This document shows, one piece after another, positions 63,124-64,000 of a DNA stretch of 64,000 bases. Origin of the DNA: Rikenellaceae bacterium (GTDB lineage: Bacteria > Bacteroidota > Bacteroidia > Bacteroidales > Rikenellaceae); the NCBI GenBank assembly GCA_015059955.1, contig SUZK01000008.1, positions 25,799-89,798 of the forward strand, read 5' to 3'. The notes under the pieces are model-generated. The model saw only the letters and a list, made by a program, of their open reading frames with translations. It made no database searches and had not been told where the DNA came from. Made by a program: the position numbers and the translations under genes. The stretch's first letter is position 1. Each line of letters begins with the position of its first letter.

Positions 63124-63438
63124 ATGGCACTAAAAATTAACAATGAGAATTTTGCAGAGGTACAGGGTCAGAGCCTTCCAGTAGTTATTGATTTCTGGGC
63201 AACATGGTGTGGTCCATGCCGCATGGTAGCTCCTATCATCGACGAGCTCGCTGAGGAGTATGAGGGTAAGGTTGTTATCGGCAAGTGCGATGTAGAGGAG
63301 GGCGACGAGGTTGCTGCTCAGTTCATGATTCGCAATGTTCCTACTATCATCTTCCTTAAGGATGGCAAGCAGGTTGCTAAGCACGTAGGTGCTGCTACCA
63401 AGGAGCAGCTCAAGGAGAAGATTGAGGCTATGCTCTAA
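63124..63438 (+). CDS. trxA: Thioredoxin
   Basis: A 104-residue thioredoxin with the active site WCGPC at Cys29 and Cys32 and the cis-Pro in RNVPTIIF. No signal peptide, so cytoplasmic. It reduces disulfides in ribonucleotide reductase, peroxiredoxins and other proteins. It lies 17 bases after dnaE and ends in a strong terminator. Confidence 0.97.
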   Translation: MALKINNENFAEVQGQSLPVVIDFWATWCGPCRMVAPIIDELAEEYEGKVVIGKCDVEEGDEVAAQFMIRNVPTIIFLKDGKQVAKHVGAATKEQLKEKIEAML

Positions 63439-63479
63439 TTCTCGATTACAGCAAGATGTAAGACTTGCTTGAAAACAAG

Positions 63480-63516
63480 ATATGGGTACTCGCACTGAGT
63501 GCCCATATTTTTTTTG
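63480..63516 (+). terminator. trxA terminator
   Basis: ATATGGG-ACTC pairs with GAGT-CCCATAT with one-base bulges, then eight T. Confidence 0.9.
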
Positions 63517-63637
63517 TGCCGTTTCAGCGGACTTACGTAACTGACAGCACGACAATTAAGACCTTCGCAATGACGCTCTAATGCAGGCTTCGCCCGCAGG
63601 GAGAGTACAGAGTACTGAGAAATTAGAGACGCAACCT
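63517..63637. other. Spacer without genes
   Basis: No ORF, RNA or promoter was identified in this first part of the 400-base gap after trxA. Confidence 0.5.
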
Positions 63638-63668
63638 CCCCACTTCCCCCATAATCCCCACTCTCCCC
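63638..63668 (-). other. G-quadruplex-forming motif
   Basis: The minus strand reads GGGG-AGAGT-GGGG-ATTAT-GGGGG-AAGT-GGGG: four runs of at least four G with loops of 5, 5 and 4, meeting the standard four-tetrad rule. Confidence 0.65.
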
Positions 63669-63725
63669 ATTCTCCTCGTGTTCAGCGATTTAACCCTCGG
63701 CTGTTAATTTTTTAGCCCAAAACCC

Positions 63726-63756
63726 TTGACAAAGCCATTTTCTTGTTGTATATTTG
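63726..63756 (+). promoter_or_regulatory. Promoter of the truncated last gene
   Basis: TTG at 63726-63728 and TATATTTG at 63749-63756, spacer 20. The leader of about 80 bases holds a hairpin, AGTTCA (63764-63769) with TGAACT (63775-63780). Confidence 0.65.
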
Positions 63757-63843
63757 CACCCAGAGTTCAGTTCTTGAACTTTGCGAGGCGCCGTTCTGCG
63801 CTCTAATTAATTTCATTTCTAACAACACAATCAACCCAAAATT

Positions 63844-64000
63844 ATGACTAACATTATCGAAAGACTTCGTCTTGACACCGAGCGTCTTGCCGAGGAGTTG
63901 CGCCAAGAGCGCGAACAAAGAGAGTTGGCACGCCAGCAGCGCGGGTATGCCGCCCTCGACGACAACGAATTTAAGTGGTACATGGAGCACATCACCCACG
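63844..64000 (+). CDS. Coiled-coil protein, 3' end outside window
   Basis: The ATG at 63844 opens a frame that runs off the window after 52 codons. The visible part is a charged helix rich in Glu, Arg and Gln (ERLRLDTERLAEELRQERE), followed by a tail with FKWYMEHITH. It looks like the start of a coiled-coil protein; nothing more can be said. Its promoter is at 63726-63756 and the leader is about 80 bases. Confidence 0.6.
   Translation, partial: MTNIIERLRLDTERLAEELRQEREQRELARQQRGYAALDDNEFKWYMEHITH

Noticed and set aside
63712..63999. Minus-strand 95-codon ORF at the right edge
   Set aside because: Antisense to the promoter and start of the coiled-coil gene; no domain resemblance.

Overview
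The window looks like the chromosome of a gut Bacteroidales (Bacteroidota) bacterium; a Rikenellaceae/Alistipes-type genome is my guess, made from memory and not verifiable here. The grounds are: promoters of the Bacteroidota type (a TAnnTTTG box about 19-20 bases after TTTG) ahead of most transcription units, few Shine-Dalgarno sequences, families largely restricted to the phylum (DUF4294, DUF4919, BACON domain, calycin-like lipoprotein, HU-CCDC81/SPOR protein, CBM20-CBM20-GH77 amylomaltase), a TonB-dependent receptor, and a bile-salt-hydrolase-type enzyme. No transposase, integrase, phage or CRISPR array was seen. The window reads as core genome with a few unusual intergenic elements.

Layout. 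1-12357: a de novo purine operon (purL-purC-purF-purM-purN-purH, a 203-base spacer with a large inverted repeat, then purD-folD-purB). It covers every step from PRPP to IMP except AIR carboxylation (purE/purK not seen). 12403-17877: MATE exporter, RluB-type pseudouridine synthase with a long disordered head, tRNA-Gln, 5'-nucleotidase, AraC regulator, a possible structured small RNA, a hotdog thioesterase. 17969-20537: DUF4294 protein, a zeta-toxin-like kinase overlapping a 52-residue ORF, a membrane acyltransferase-like protein. 20717-24798: operon yicC-gmk-nadD-DUF3109-M23/LysM peptidase-11-residue-repeat protein. 24966-26904: tRNA-His with a duplicated 3' end, DUF819 membrane protein, tRNA-Leu, and a cloverleaf-like palindromic element. 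26986-34919: uvrC (minus), then cvfB-methyltransferase-omega-amidase-TSUP transporter-uvrA (plus).

34920-35646 is the most unusual gene-free stretch: a perfect 46-base inverted repeat, built of GTTC repeats, encloses 306 bases of A+T-rich TGATATA repeats. 35647-38563 holds a four-domain sulfur-handling protein (CoA-disulfide reductase, rhodanese, TusA, DsrE) and a MarR regulator that share palindromic operator-like sites. 38653-48171 is all on the minus strand: ligA, dapA, DUF4919, clostripain-type lipoprotein, ffh, TonB receptor and lipoprotein. 48312-56114 holds a small acidic protein, a beta-barrel protein, catalase with a bile-salt-hydrolase-like enzyme, a small winged-helix protein, a HAD phosphatase and amylomaltase. 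56317-64000 holds tRNA-Arg, lgt overlapping an HU/SPOR membrane protein, GtrA, DUF2007, dnaE, trxA, and a truncated coiled-coil gene downstream of a C-rich tract able to form a G-quadruplex on the other strand.

Themes across the window: four genes have a -7 box only 4-5 bases ahead of the start codon, suggesting leaderless mRNAs; two tRNA genes have a 6-bp GAAA-loop hairpin at the 5' end of their leader; and several intergenic spacers hold long palindromes that no annotated gene explains.
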